From NCBI GenBank assembly GCA_963970005.1, contig CAXAMN010021607.1:310470-374469 (forward strand): a DNA stretch of 64,000 bases. Direction: 5' to 3'. The stretch is from Durusdinium trenchii. Its lineage: Eukaryota; Sar; Dinophyceae; Suessiales; Symbiodiniaceae. The translations under genes and the position numbers were made by a program. The notes below the pieces were generated by a model. It did no database searches. It saw only the letters and a list, made by a program, of their open reading frames with translations, and was not told the DNA's origin. Shown here piece by piece: positions 19,880 to 29,130 of this stretch; position 1 is the first letter of the stretch, and each line of letters begins with the position of its first letter.

Positions 19880-20680
19880 CTATCGAATGGAAACTCCATC
19901 ACGAGATATATTTTGTTTCACCAACAGCATTTCGATTGCCAGTCTCTTGTCATTGATTGTCATCAGCTGTCCGTTCAGGTGGTCAAACACAGGGCGAGAA
20001 TCCACACTAATGGTGATGGGAATCCTCGAAGTCCATATCTGGTCTTCTTCCATCTTGTAGTTGCCATACATCGCCTCTGTCCAAAGAGACCTGACCCATT
20101 TGGTCTCTGCAATGGTTCTTGACAGTGTTAGGAGCTCAGCTCCTAGTGTTGATGCTACTTGCCTATCTTGCTTGTAGCTTCGCCATCTCAAAGGGGTCAA
20201 GTTTGACCAGTCATCCAGCCGTAGGCCTGGTTCGACAGCACAAATCATATATCCGCCCTGGCTCTTCCAAGCTTCAGCGTTTGCGAAGCTGGCATCCGAC
20301 CATGATGCAAACTCAATCGTTCGAGGATCGAGTGGCTTCACCACAATTTCCATTCCTGAATGGTCTCGAGCCATAGCAACTAACCGGTTCACCTCTATCA
20401 AATCTTGCACAACTGACTTTGAAATCTTCTGTTGAAGAAGTGAACATCCTGCAGCAAGGTCTGGTCTAGACCCTGTGACTAGCCACTGAATCTCACCTAA
20501 AACTCCTCTCACTTGCGTTTTCTCAGCTGCCGTCGTTTCACTATCTTTTTCTTTTCTTCTTTCTTTCGTGATGTGTATGCTTTCCAAAGTGTCAGCATAT
20601 TCTTTCTGTTGCACAACAATGCTGTGGTCATCACGTTGTTTCAAGAATTTTCCCAAAAATTCTCCTTCTCCTTTCTTCAC
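19880..20680 (-). CDS. pol: Pol: RNase H domain
   Basis: Cleaves the RNA strand of RNA-DNA hybrids during reverse transcription. Visible blocks are KEYADTLESI, LGEIQWLVTGSRPDLAAGCS (the typical Copia post-RT block), FASWSDASFANAEAWKSQGG (first catalytic Asp in SDASF), TLGAELLTLSRTIAETKWVR (catalytic Glu in GAEL) and ITISVDSRPVFDHLNG (Asp in VDS). All key acidic residues are present. The frame ends at the TAG replacing the expected Trp codon, after VSIR. Upstream it is separated from the RT frame by a frameshift at about 20680-20704. Confidence 0.85.
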   Translation of the reverse strand: MKKGEGEFLGKFLKQRDDHSIVVQQKEYADTLESIHITKERRKEKDSETTAAEKTQVRGVLGEIQWLVTGSRPDLAAGCSLLQQKISKSVVQDLIEVNRLVAMARDHSGMEIVVKPLDPRTIEFASWSDASFANAEAWKSQGGYMICAVEPGLRLDDWSNLTPLRWRSYKQDRQVASTLGAELLTLSRTIAETKWVRSLWTEAMYGNYKMEEDQIWTSRIPITISVDSRPVFDHLNGQLMTINDKRLAIEMLLVKQNISRDGVSIR

Positions 20681-20683
20681 ATG

Positions 20684-20979
20684 TTTAAAAGGGTATTTCT
20701 GCTTCAGTTAGTGAATTCATTCTTGAAAAACTCTTCTGTTCCACCTATGAGCAGGTCGTCCACATGAAAAGCTACAATGCCTTGCAATGCTCCACTTTGC
20801 GTCCTGCTGTAGAAGATGCAACTGTCCAAGCCTGATTGGATCATGCCTAGCTGCTTCAATGTCTTGGTCAATGAATCCCACCACAACTTCGGAGCGTCCA
20901 CCAACCCGTACACAGGTTTGATCAACTCGCAAATGGATGTCGCTGGCAAACCTGGAACTATCTCGTGGCAGGCTAACAA
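20684..20979 (-). CDS. pol: Pol: reverse transcriptase, C-terminal half with catalytic HVDD
   Basis: PGLPATSICELIKPVYGLVD continues into APKLWWDSL, the classic Copia RT block (YGLxQAPxxWx). GIVAFHVDDLLIGG holds the catalytic Asp pair (usual YVDD, here HVDD), intact. The frame is shifted relative to the N-terminal half by one event near 20960. Confidence 0.85.
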
Positions 20980-21685
20980 GAATTTTTCCTTTTTCTCTTT
21001 TTATGGTATCTCCTCGTAGGAATGCGCCTTCAATGTCTGCAATCACCATTTCCCAATGATGACTCGCCACGATCTGCAATGTCACTGCAAATCCTTCATT
21101 GCTCAATGTCGGTGAAGCTGTTTTGACATCCAACACGTCAGGATCAAGGTATCCTTTGATGCACCACCTTGCTTTGAGCACGCCTTCATTGGTTCCATCG
21201 TCTGAGGTGTACACAAAGCGTGACTGCAGCACTCTGTCGGATCCTACTTCATCAACAATTTTAGATGCTTCTCCTCCATGGTGAACTATCATAGCACCTG
21301 AGTTGATGAGCTTGTTCCATTCCTTACTTCTAGCATTGTCCAATTCCCTTCTTTTGTCTGGGGACAGGTTCTTGGCGTTCAACTCACGGTGTTTCACTTT
21401 CCTAGCTTTCCCTTCATTTTCTTGCTCAGTCACAAATGCACACAAGTGCATCCCTTTTTGATGTTCAACATTCAAAACTTCGTCCATGTTTCTTCGTCTC
21501 ATTGGGGCTCCAAAGTCCAAGTTGTTCAGGCTGCTTCGCATTGCCTGTGTGAGTGAAGACGTTCGGACGGGTCCATACGTGGTGTTCTCAATGTCCCCAT
21601 TGTGACGGGTCAACCTGCATACCTGCCTCTTCATGTGCCTGTGTGTCATGATTATCATTAGCACTAGGTTCACTATGTGGCTCAC
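20960..21685 (-). CDS. pol: Pol: reverse transcriptase, N-terminal half
   Basis: LNAKNLSPDKRRELDNARSK and EWNKLINSGAMIVHH match the start of Copia RT (the W-x-x-E-hh block). RFVYTSDDGTNEGVLKARWC is the KARLV-like block. MVIADIEGAFLRGD carries the first catalytic Asp (DVxxAFL in most Copia). The frame overlaps the end of the integrase frame (21588) and seems to be entered by a frameshift near 21600. Whether this is decay or programmed cannot be told from one copy. Confidence 0.85.
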
Positions 21686-23876
21686 CGTTCACAGACATGA
21701 CCTCTCCGTTAGACCTCTGACTAGACGTGACATGTCCTACTTCAGCATTACTTTCACTCTCATCTTGCACCACTCTTGCCTGATCGCTCGTCTCTGCTGG
21801 CTCAACTGGTTGATTGTCACCTTCTTGTCCTTCTTCTTGTTCATGTCTCATTTCAATATCTTCTTGGCTTCCTTGCGGTCCTTGGTCCTCACTGACCTCC
21901 CGCTCAGCCATCTCTCTCACTTCTCTTTGATCAGCTGGTGGTAGCCGATCCTTGTCCAACTCAACCACGTTTCCGGCTCCTCGTTCTCTAATGGTGCTTC
22001 TCCACGATCTCAGTGTGATAGGCAACCACGAAGCCAACTCAACAATTTCATTGTCGACATGTTTCACTTGTTCGGGTGCACACCTATACACCTTGGCTCC
22101 ATACATGACCCAAACTTTATCACTTTGAGCTCCAATCACTCGTCCAGGTCCATGCCAATGGTGTTTCTTTTCATTTGGTGCACGTCGCCAGATCAACACT
22201 TGATCACCAACAACAAATGGTCCCCTATTGAGCCTGGTTCGATGGCGAACTGCTCTCCGGAGTCTGTCTTCACTATCAGCATCAAGAAAAGCTTTTCTTG
22301 CTGCAAGTCTTATTTTCTGAGACCTGACATGTCTTTCTTCATTCTCCTGAAGTGCAGAATCCAACGTTTCATTTCCTTCTCCGACCATGCCAAGCAGTGG
22401 AATTCTGACATCAGTTCCCAGCACATGTTGCTGAGGTGAATACCCATCATGACGAGTGAGGGTATTGTGTGCTAGGTTCAACTGGTCACACAACTCTTCT
22501 GTTTCCTCCTTTGTCTGAGGATCCAGTTCCATCAAGGCCTTCTGAAAGGCTATCTTCCAAGCACCTCTCAAACGCTCGCACACTCCATTCTGCCATGGAG
22601 CATATGCAGCTGTCACTGAGTGCTCTGTCCCGTCATTGGAGAGATGATCAGTCCAACACGCACCAAACTCAGGTCCACCATCGCTGATCAATGTCTTGGG
22701 TGCGCCAGCCCATCTTTTCCAATACCTGCGATATGCTTTTCTTACATGCTTTATTTCAATTCCTTTCCACAACGGCACGCACAACTGGTATCTGGTTGCA
22801 ATGTCCACAATGTTCAACAGTTTCAACTTACGACGAGGCAACTCAACTTCAAAGGTGTCAACACAAAGCAATTCATTGAACTGCAAGTCCCTGACTGCTT
22901 TCGACACGTTGTGACTTTGTTCACCTTGAAGATGCCGACATGTTGAACAGTTCAACCCTTTTGCAAGCCGGATACAAGTGTCGTTCGCTCGAGCTGCTTT
23001 CAACATTGCGATGAACCTTGGTGTTGATGGATGTCCCAAGTTCTCATGACACCGTCTCAACAATGCAATGATCTTCTGCTCGTCCTTCGTATCAAATGCT
23101 TCAATGGTCAACACACAATGTACTGCGTGTCCTTGCTGTCGTTCTTGAATATCGTCCAACAGTCCACGAAGGATCTCACGACAGAACTTCTGTGGATACT
23201 CTTGCGCAAGTTTTGACCTAGGTTTCCAACCTTCCTGAGTCTTCACAGAGCCTAAGATGTGTTGGTGAACATGTGTGTTATCACACAACACGGCCATACG
23301 CTGTGCAATGTGTTCACTGTTTACCATCAAGCGTGTCCGTTTCCTATGAGGTCTTCCATTTTCCCGGTCAGTCAGTCCAAACATGCACTGGTCCACAATG
23401 ATCTGTCTCACGTTTGTTTGCGTTTCAACTCCCTTCACAGCAGGATCATTCCATGACTTTGCACTATGAGGTTGCTCAAGAACAAACAAATCTCCTCTTG
23501 CAATCTGGTCCAAGGCCAACTGCATGCTGAATCTCAAAAAGATCTTTCCTTCTTTAACCCTCTCTAGCCAACGTTTCATGTCAACATGTTTTTTCAACCC
23601 TTGCAAACTAGCGACCGTCTCACATGGGGGTGAAAGCAGCAAAAGACGTGGTTTCATGACAGACAGCTTCTCACGGAGTTGGGCTCTCTTTTCACTACTG
23701 CTTAGGTCCCAGCCGCTGAGGATATCGAATGATCCTCCACAGCTCAAGCCAACTTTTTCGGCCAACTTACAAATTCGTGGCACGGAAAATACTTCAGCCA
23801 CATCAACCCTATCCTCTCGTCTGGAGTGATAATCAAAACATCTAATCGCTCTCCATTGTCCCGCCATTGGGACCAA
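21588..23876 (-). CDS. pol: Pol central part: methyltransferase-like domain followed by integrase
   Basis: A 762-residue open frame. Residues about 24-240 resemble a cytosine-5 methyltransferase fold: AEVFSVPRICKLAEKVGLS, FDILSGWDLSSSEKR, KPRLLLLSPPCETVASLQ (SPPC at about 23633-23622, like motif IV PPC), FVLEQPHSAKSW, and a basic region near residue 180. Residues 277-313 form the integrase zinc site (H277, H282, C310, C313). The integrase core has D340 (VDTFEVE), D399 (ISDGGPEF) and E434 (NGVCERLRG), with about 34 residues between the last two, as in DDE integrases. After it, GPFVVGDQVLIWRRAP and WHGPGRVIGAQ look like an SH3-like C-terminal DNA-binding domain. The last 120 residues are acidic linker. 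The integrase call is firm; the methyltransferase call is by motif. Confidence 0.85.
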   Translation of the reverse strand: MVPMAGQWRAIRCFDYHSRREDRVDVAEVFSVPRICKLAEKVGLSCGGSFDILSGWDLSSSEKRAQLREKLSVMKPRLLLLSPPCETVASLQGLKKHVDMKRWLERVKEGKIFLRFSMQLALDQIARGDLFVLEQPHSAKSWNDPAVKGVETQTNVRQIIVDQCMFGLTDRENGRPHRKRTRLMVNSEHIAQRMAVLCDNTHVHQHILGSVKTQEGWKPRSKLAQEYPQKFCREILRGLLDDIQERQQGHAVHCVLTIEAFDTKDEQKIIALLRRCHENLGHPSTPRFIAMLKAARANDTCIRLAKGLNCSTCRHLQGEQSHNVSKAVRDLQFNELLCVDTFEVELPRRKLKLLNIVDIATRYQLCVPLWKGIEIKHVRKAYRRYWKRWAGAPKTLISDGGPEFGACWTDHLSNDGTEHSVTAAYAPWQNGVCERLRGAWKIAFQKALMELDPQTKEETEELCDQLNLAHNTLTRHDGYSPQQHVLGTDVRIPLLGMVGEGNETLDSALQENEERHVRSQKIRLAARKAFLDADSEDRLRRAVRHRTRLNRGPFVVGDQVLIWRRAPNEKKHHWHGPGRVIGAQSDKVWVMYGAKVYRCAPEQVKHVDNEIVELASWLPITLRSWRSTIRERGAGNVVELDKDRLPPADQREVREMAEREVSEDQGPQGSQEDIEMRHEQEEGQEGDNQPVEPAETSDQARVVQDESESNAEVGHVTSSQRSNGEVMSVNGEPHSEPSANDNHDTQAHEEAGMQVDPSQWGH

Positions 23877-24261
23877 GCACCCTCCAGCTCTTTTTCGACA
23901 AAGTTCCTCTCTGTGGATGTCAAGGGTCTTTCGTGGCCTTCACTGGCCTCTTGTTGGCTCACTTGCTCTGAGGCATGCGCTTGGGTTGTGCACTGGCGGC
24001 TGCCACTGCCTCCCAATCGCAATTGAACTCGCTCATGCCGTCCTCCTCGTGCTCCATCTCGTTCTCCATGGCAAACTCTGGAGCCCAGCCGCCGCCCTCG
24101 CGATCTCGAATGCGACCTTGGCTGCTCTGACTCATGCTGGCCATCTGCCGGAGAATCCTCTCCGTGGCCACTTGAATGGCTTCCTCGGATGTTTCCTCGT
24201 AGCCCTTCTTGCGACCACCAGCTTTTGCCTTGGGCACCTTGGGAGCCTGCTTCATGGCTGA
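23744..24261 (-). CDS. Pol linker between minisatellite and methyltransferase-like domain
   Basis: AMKQAPKVPKAKAGGRKKGY then EETSEEAIQVATERILRQMA and a charged run rich in Glu, Ser and Gly. It is predicted helical and hydrophilic with no known domain. It ends with TSTERNFVEKELEGAWSQWR and DNGERLDVLIITPDER before the frame changes into the methyltransferase-like frame near 23800. Confidence 0.55.
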
Positions 24262-24645
24262 TCCCGGCAGAGCGGCGGTGCCCAGACGACGCCAGCGCGA
24301 CGCCAGGGCGTACATCCGCACACAGCACGCAAATGCCACCGGCAGAGCGGCGGTGCCCAGACGACGCCAGGGCGACGCCAGGGCGTACATCCAACCCCTT
24401 GGCGAGCACCAAGTGCCGCACACAGCGCGCAAATGCCACCGGCAGAGCGGCGGTGCCCAGACGACGCCAGGGCGACGCCGGCGTACATCCGACCCCTTGG
24501 CAAGCAGCAAGTGCCGCACACAGCGCGCAAATGCTACCGGCAGAGCGGCGGTGCCCAGACGACGCCAGGGCGACGCCAGGGCGTACATCCGACCCCTTGG
24601 CAAGCAGCAAGTGCCGCACACAGCACGCAAATGCTACCGGCAGAC
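24262..24645. repeat. 100-bp minisatellite inside the Copia polyprotein
   Basis: About 3.8 copies of a GC-rich unit: GGCAGAGCGGCGGTGCCCAG, ACGACGCCAGGGCGACGCCA, GGGCGTACATCCGACCCCTT, GGCAAGCAGCAAGTGCCGCA, CACAGCGCGCAAATGCTACC. Because 100 is not a multiple of three, each added unit changes the reading frame. The left and right edges both show CCGGCAG (24266-24272 and 24637-24643), as if expanded between a short direct repeat. The first unit has an internal deletion. Confidence 0.85.
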
Positions 24646-24993
24646 TTCAACTGCTGCTCCGTCTTCTTGTCTTCCCACTTCTTGTGGAGCCTCTCCTTCT
24701 TGGCATTGTCCACACACTCCACGAACAGCAGCACCTTCTTCATGCCTACACATGACTTCAGGGTGATGTGGCTTCGAACCCACTTCACGTACTCCTTCTC
24801 CTTGTGGTACACTTCTGTGTAGGTCTTCTTGCCCTTGAACTTCCCAGCCTCCACCATCTCGTGTCCCATAATTGGACATTCCGCTTCGTCTGCCGAGGTC
24901 TCTGAGGGTTGTTCTTGGCATAGAACTCTCCCGGCTCTTCTCCTCCTCTTCGAGAAGGTTCTCCATGAGCTCTTTTGCAAGCTGGCTGCTCAT
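24646..24993 (-). CDS. Pol: small GK-motif domain downstream of protease
   Basis: CPIMGHEMVEAGKFKGKKTY then TEVYHKEKEYVKWVRSHITL. The pattern GxFKGKTYxEVYxxxxxYVxWV resembles short DUF3820-like modules that occur in many nucleases, helicases and repeat proteins. In this polyprotein it sits between protease and methyltransferase-like domain. It is one frame off the protease ORF, with a break near 24990. Function unknown. Confidence 0.5.
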
Positions 24994-25588
24994 AGCTTGC
25001 TTGGGGATCTTGAAGTGTCGTCACTTCGTTCTGGCTTGGCGCCTCGAGCACTGGAATGGCATAGTGGCCACAAGCAGTTCTTTTGAGTTTGATTGGAGTT
25101 GAGTCTAACCGATGAAAAACACACTGATCATTCTTCATATCCAAAACACACTCAAGCTTTCTGAACAACTCTTTCGAAAACAAAAAGAGAGTCAAAGATC
25201 CTGAATCTAGCAACACCGCTGCATGAACTACGACACGACGCCGTCCTAACCACAATGGAATCTGTGCGACCTCACTTGAGATCAGAGTGCCTGCATTCCC
25301 AAAACGAAATTCATTCTTTTCATGCCGCCTGATGACCCTTAAACCCTTCTGATTCAACCTTTTCTCAATCCCTTGAAGAATCACTTCCCCAACAAGAGTC
25401 TTACGACACGCAGTATCAGGCACCGCATATTCGCACAGGTCTGCGGACTCCATGTCCGTCTGATGAATCTCAAATATTCGAGAACTTTCTGCAGCCCCCC
25501 TCTCAGCAGCTCTCAGTACATCTTGTTCGTAATTGGCGATCATGACCTCGAAATCGTCCTCGTTGAGTTCAGGACGCTTGAGGCTCAT
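24990..25588 (-). CDS. pol: Pol: aspartic protease-like domain
   Basis: It cleaves the Gag-Pol precursor if active. MSLKRPELNEDDFEVMIANY is followed by CEYAVPDTACRKTLVGEVIL. DTAC would stand for the usual D-[ST]-G catalytic triplet, with C in place of G's neighbour. EVAQIPLWLGRRRVVVHAAV then LLDSGSLTLFLFSKELFRKL form the later strands. The DTAC variant may be normal for this lineage or a defect. Confidence 0.6.
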
Positions 25589-26512
25589 CTACTCTTTCTC
25601 GACAGGTTTCAGGTCCAAAATGGTCCTTCCCGTCCACAAGCCTTTCTTCTTCTCGTGCGGGTGTTTGCTGATCTGGTAGTTGTCCTCCACCGTCTCAACT
25701 TCTCCATCCTGGTAGGTGATCTCAGTCTTTCTCACCCCTGACAATCTTTCCATCTTCACCGGAACATCGTTCATTCCAGTTGGAGAGAATAGGCCTTTTC
25801 TGACCTTGTGGTGGTGTCGGATGAGGTGGGCGTCAGTGACCTCCCAACAGTCCTTCGGATTCCTCTTGGTCTGAGGTTCAACCTTCTGGCCATTCTCATC
25901 TTCATTGATCTTCACCTTCTTCTCCGCACTCACATGGTGTTCACCCGCCATCTTGCCATGGACATACTTGACCTCCTCTGTCGCATACACGTCAAAAGCC
26001 TCGTCATCGCTGTCCATGATGTCCACACAATGAACTTCTTGTTCATGATGTCCTGAGCTCTTGCCCTTGTTTTTCTTTAGTGGACATTCTCTTTTCCAAT
26101 GCCCTTGACGATGACAGAGATGACACTTTGTCTTCTGTTTCAGGGCTTCTATTTTTCCTTTCACCGTCCCTGTCAGTTGCCATGATGACGACTGGGGTCG
26201 GTATCCTCTTGATATCTTCTTTTCCTGCATTTTCTTTCTCACGGTGGCGTAGGCCTCAAAGATGTCCAAGGCCTCTTCACTTTCATAGCCATCTGTCTCT
26301 TGCACCTGGTTGGCGATGGTCTCCATCACTTCTTGGGTCTCGTTCTCGCTCTCTTCACCTCGGTCGTGGATCTTCTGGTGGATGTCGGTCTCCTTCTCCG
26401 TCATGAAGATGTCCTTGGTCTTTGCAGTTTTGACGGATTTCCCATAGACGTTGCGAACCGCACTGACTATATCATTGTATTTCACTGATCCTTGGCTGGC
26501 TGTCAAAACCAT
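25589..26512 (-). CDS. gag: Gag C-terminal half with zinc knuckle
   Basis: Nucleocapsid part. KCHLCHRQGHWKRECPLKKN gives a CCHC knuckle (C-X2-C-X4-H-X4-C) at about 26120-26070. It is preceded by a helical acidic region (EKETDIHQKIHDRGEESENE) and followed by an acidic linker and a Trp/Lys-rich stretch (HPHEKKKGLWTGRTILDLKP). An open frame of 307 codons, directly upstream of the protease frame (overlapping stop/start zone at 25588). Confidence 0.75.
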   Translation of the reverse strand: MVLTASQGSVKYNDIVSAVRNVYGKSVKTAKTKDIFMTEKETDIHQKIHDRGEESENETQEVMETIANQVQETDGYESEEALDIFEAYATVRKKMQEKKISRGYRPQSSSWQLTGTVKGKIEALKQKTKCHLCHRQGHWKRECPLKKNKGKSSGHHEQEVHCVDIMDSDDEAFDVYATEEVKYVHGKMAGEHHVSAEKKVKINEDENGQKVEPQTKRNPKDCWEVTDAHLIRHHHKVRKGLFSPTGMNDVPVKMERLSGVRKTEITYQDGEVETVEDNYQISKHPHEKKKGLWTGRTILDLKPVEKE

Positions 26513-26964
26513 GGATTCACTTCCAATGCAAGCTTCTTCAACAACATCCAGCCCTTGACCTCGTCCGGCAACTCCACTCCATTGCGCACCAAGGCCTTGT
26601 AGGCTGTGTCAAGCCGGGTGATGAAGTTGCGATATGTTTCGCCCTACTTCACGCAGATCAGATAGAAATAATCTTTCATGACCCGCTGGAGCTCATCCTT
26701 CGAAGCTTCTTTGTATTTCTCGTCCAAGGTGTCCAGCACGAGTTTCCATCCACTTTCCTTGGTCTATTTCCCTCCATCAATTCCTCACTCTCCACTCAGA
26801 TGTTCAAGAAGCCGTGCTCCCCACTTCTTTTCAGGCACATTCGTGGGAAGGGCCATCAAGAACAGCTGAGCTCGCCTCCGCCATCTTCTGTGTTCACTTG
26901 CATCTTCTCCATTAAAGATCTCTAAGCTCTTGTTGCCGTTGCCCTCTTTGTCCATGGAAGTCAT
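26513..26964 (-). pseudogene. gag: Gag N-terminal half (stops in frame)
   Basis: One frame from the ATG at 26964 reads MTSMDKEGNGNKSLEIFNGE, RRRAQLFLMALPTNVPEKKW, and later TYRNFITRLDTAYKALVRNG, a capsid-like Copia Gag. It is interrupted by TGA, TAG and TAG (near 26786, 26765 and 26655) and a terminal TGA near 26509, then shifts frame into 26512. Each stop can arise from a sense codon by one C-to-T change (CGA or CAG). Confidence 0.65.
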
Positions 26965-27034
26965 CCCGTCTTCGTGTCCTCAAGCGTCGCTCTCCTCCCA
27001 ACTACCGGGTGCGGTCCTGGTAGCTGGTTGGAGA

Positions 27035-27046
27035 GCTCCGCTACCA
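27035..27046 (-). promoter_or_regulatory. Primer binding site of minus-strand Copia
   Basis: TGGTAGCGGAGC on the minus strand, one base inside the 5' LTR. Identical to the PBS of copies 1 and 2 of the other family; initiator tRNA-Met type. Confidence 0.8.
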
Positions 27047-27047
27047 C

Positions 27048-27164
27048 TGACAGCAACACGGTCGTTTTCTCCATAGCTGAAAGGGAGGCTCGTACCGGTA
27101 TGTAGCGGATATTCACATATCCTCATGAACTTCTACTGACGCAAATCGATGCATGCTTTTCACA
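27048..27164 (-). repeat. 5' LTR of minus-strand Copia (right)
   Basis: On the plus strand it runs TGACAGCAACACGG to TTTTCACA (117 bp), near-identical to 19516-19626. On the minus strand it starts TG and ends CA. Confidence 0.85.
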
Positions 27165-27169
27165 AGTGG

Positions 27170-28506
27170 TAGATTCCATATTTTTCAGTTTGGTGTATCA
27201 TTTTAGACCTGCAAACTGGATACAGATATCGGCATCATTACACCTATTTCATTTTCATCATCATAATTAGTTTGCTTGAGAAGGCGCTTGGCCTTGCTGT
27301 ATTTCTTGTTGGATGCGTTCCTTATTCAATATCGCTTTGGGGCTTGGCACCTCTCTCAGGATTGCAAGAATGCAAGGTAGGTGTGAACTTGAGTTGGAGA
27401 TGATCCTCGCGGTTCAGAAGTTTTTGCTTGCTCTGCCAAAGTGTGGACCTTTGTATGGTGCTTTGCTGTAGTGGATGGTGGCACAAATGCGTGACCACAA
27501 GGCTAGCTGCAATGAGGTTAAGCAATTGGCTGTTTGGGCCCTAGGATCCTGTAGATTCTTTCTTAAGATGTGTCCGCCCATTCATCGGATGCTCTGTCCA
27601 CCTCCTGGACTGCTCTTCTTAGTGAGTTCCTTACTTTTGGAGTCCATAGGTTACTTAGTGCAAAAGGGCGCTGAGCGAAAGCTACAATACAACAACAGCC
27701 AGATCCCAGATCTTGAAAGATTATCTAAAGCCAAACATATCCATACACTCTCCCCAAAACCGATTGTCCTCACACCGCCTGAGAATACACCTGAGACAAG
27801 TCGTATTTCGCAAGGGTCCCAGATCTGGGGAAGTCTCCAAGTTCACCCTTTCATTGGCTTGAGTTTTCGACCAATGCATGTGACAGCTGGGGGTGCAAAG
27901 CCTTTAAACTGTTGCAAAAGTCAGTTGGGAGTCCTTTCTATGCTCGAGATGGTTGGTCAGGCCCAAACAGTGATCAGGCTGGGCTTTGACACATATTGGC
28001 ACCCTCATGTGTGAAAGGTTGAATCCCGGATCCCATTTGCAGGTCCTAAGGGCACCACGGCTTTGTGAAGAGCAGGGCTCCAAGATGTCCTGTTTCGACA
28101 TCCATTTGTCAGCCTTCATCGCAAACTTTTTCATTGCAAGCATCAAGCCTCTTGATGTTCTCGTGGCCAGGCTGCAGAGGGTTGTGCAAAGCGTGCAACT
28201 CGAGGGTGACGATTTTCGTCAGCATGTTCCTCAGTCTCTCTCACAAGTCGGAAGTGATACAGCACGAGAGTGGACGAAAACCAGTTCCATGTTCCAAAAA
28301 ATCCTCGAGTATATAGGTTCCAGCAAAGTTTGTGTGCAACACTATTTTTCTCCATGGCTCTTGTCAGTGGAGATCGATTGATTGCACTCTGCCTTGAAGC
28401 TGCTGCTCCAAGGCTCAAAGTATCCTGGGTCATTTCCAACCTTGAAGAGGCACGAAAGGCCAGAAAGCCAGGGGGATGCCGGACATGTGTGTGTTCTATA
28501 GTTTTT
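27170..28506. other. Unassigned region, no supported gene
   Basis: Two open frames (27475-28014 and 27986-28381) show no family resemblance. 27554-27578 is the reverse complement of the array-boundary module (ATTCTTTCTTAAGATGTGTC then CGCCC) found at 11626 and 13720, so repeat-derived DNA reaches into this stretch. Confidence 0.4.
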
Positions 28507-28841
28507 CCCGAAAGCATTGCGAAGGGTTCTTCCGGAAAATCCCTTGAACACTGACACTTTGACACTTACACTTACACACTGACACTTCCACCACATTCGC
28601 ACTACATACTCTGACACTTCGACACTGACACTTACACATACACACTGACACTCGGCAAGCACGCAGTGTAAGTATGCAAGTGATGGGTACGCAAGCATGC
28701 TTTGAGCATGCAAGCATGCAATGAGTAGGCAAGTGTGAGTATGGAAAACTAGCACGGGAGATGTCCTAATGAAAAAACATTTCCCCACTTTATAAATTCT
28801 CTCTTAAAGGCGGAGGGCGGGACGAACAGCGTCAACCGAAA

Positions 28842-29125
28842 GTGCAACCCTCTGCGGAGATCGTGCGTGTCGAGTGCGCGAAATGCAGGCGAGAGTGCGA
28901 TTTGTCCGGTCCGCGCGCAACCCTCTGCGGAGATCGTGCGTGTCGAGTGCGCGAAATACAGGCGAGAGTGCGATTTGCCGTCTGCCCGGCAACCCTCTGC
29001 GGAGATCGTGCGTGTCGAGTGCGCGAAATACAGGCGAGAGTGCGATTTGCCGGCTGCCCGCGCAACCCTCTGCGGAGATCGTGCGTGTCGAGTGCGCGAA
29101 ATGCAGGCGAGAGCGCGATTTGTGA
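28842..29125. repeat. 73-bp minisatellite, four units, in element A
   Basis: Unit: CAACCCTCTGCGGAGATCGT, GCGTGTCGAGTGCGCGAAAT, GCAGGCGAGAGTGCGATTTG, then a variable 10-13 bases. Units start at 28845, 28918, 28990 and 29063. The same unit forms six copies in element B. Open frames on both strands are repeat translations. Confidence 0.88.
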
Positions 29126-29130
29126 AATTA

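Larger units (their letters stand above)
19469..27164 (-). mobile_element. Ty1/Copia-type retrotransposon on minus strand with methyltransferase-like domain
   Basis: In transcription order the element has LTR (27164-27048), PBS, gag, zinc knuckle, protease, a GK-motif domain, a 100-bp minisatellite, a methyltransferase-like domain, integrase, RT, RNase H, a hydrophobic tail, polypurine tract and LTR. It is about 7.7 kb. The aligned parts of the two LTRs differ at only about two positions, so insertion is recent compared with the plus-strand copies. It is a different lineage from 69-8858: the proteins show no obvious shared blocks apart from catalytic motifs, though the PBS is the same. Disabling changes are a few stops, a few frameshifts and the array. 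Confidence 0.9.

Noticed and set aside
24209-24766. Plus-strand frames of about 185 codons across the 100-bp repeat
   Set aside because: They are antisense to the Copia polyprotein and arise from the repeat.
28842-29125. CRISPR-like regular repeat
   Set aside because: The repeats are directly adjacent with only 10-13 variable bases and no real spacers, and the context is eukaryotic; it is a minisatellite.
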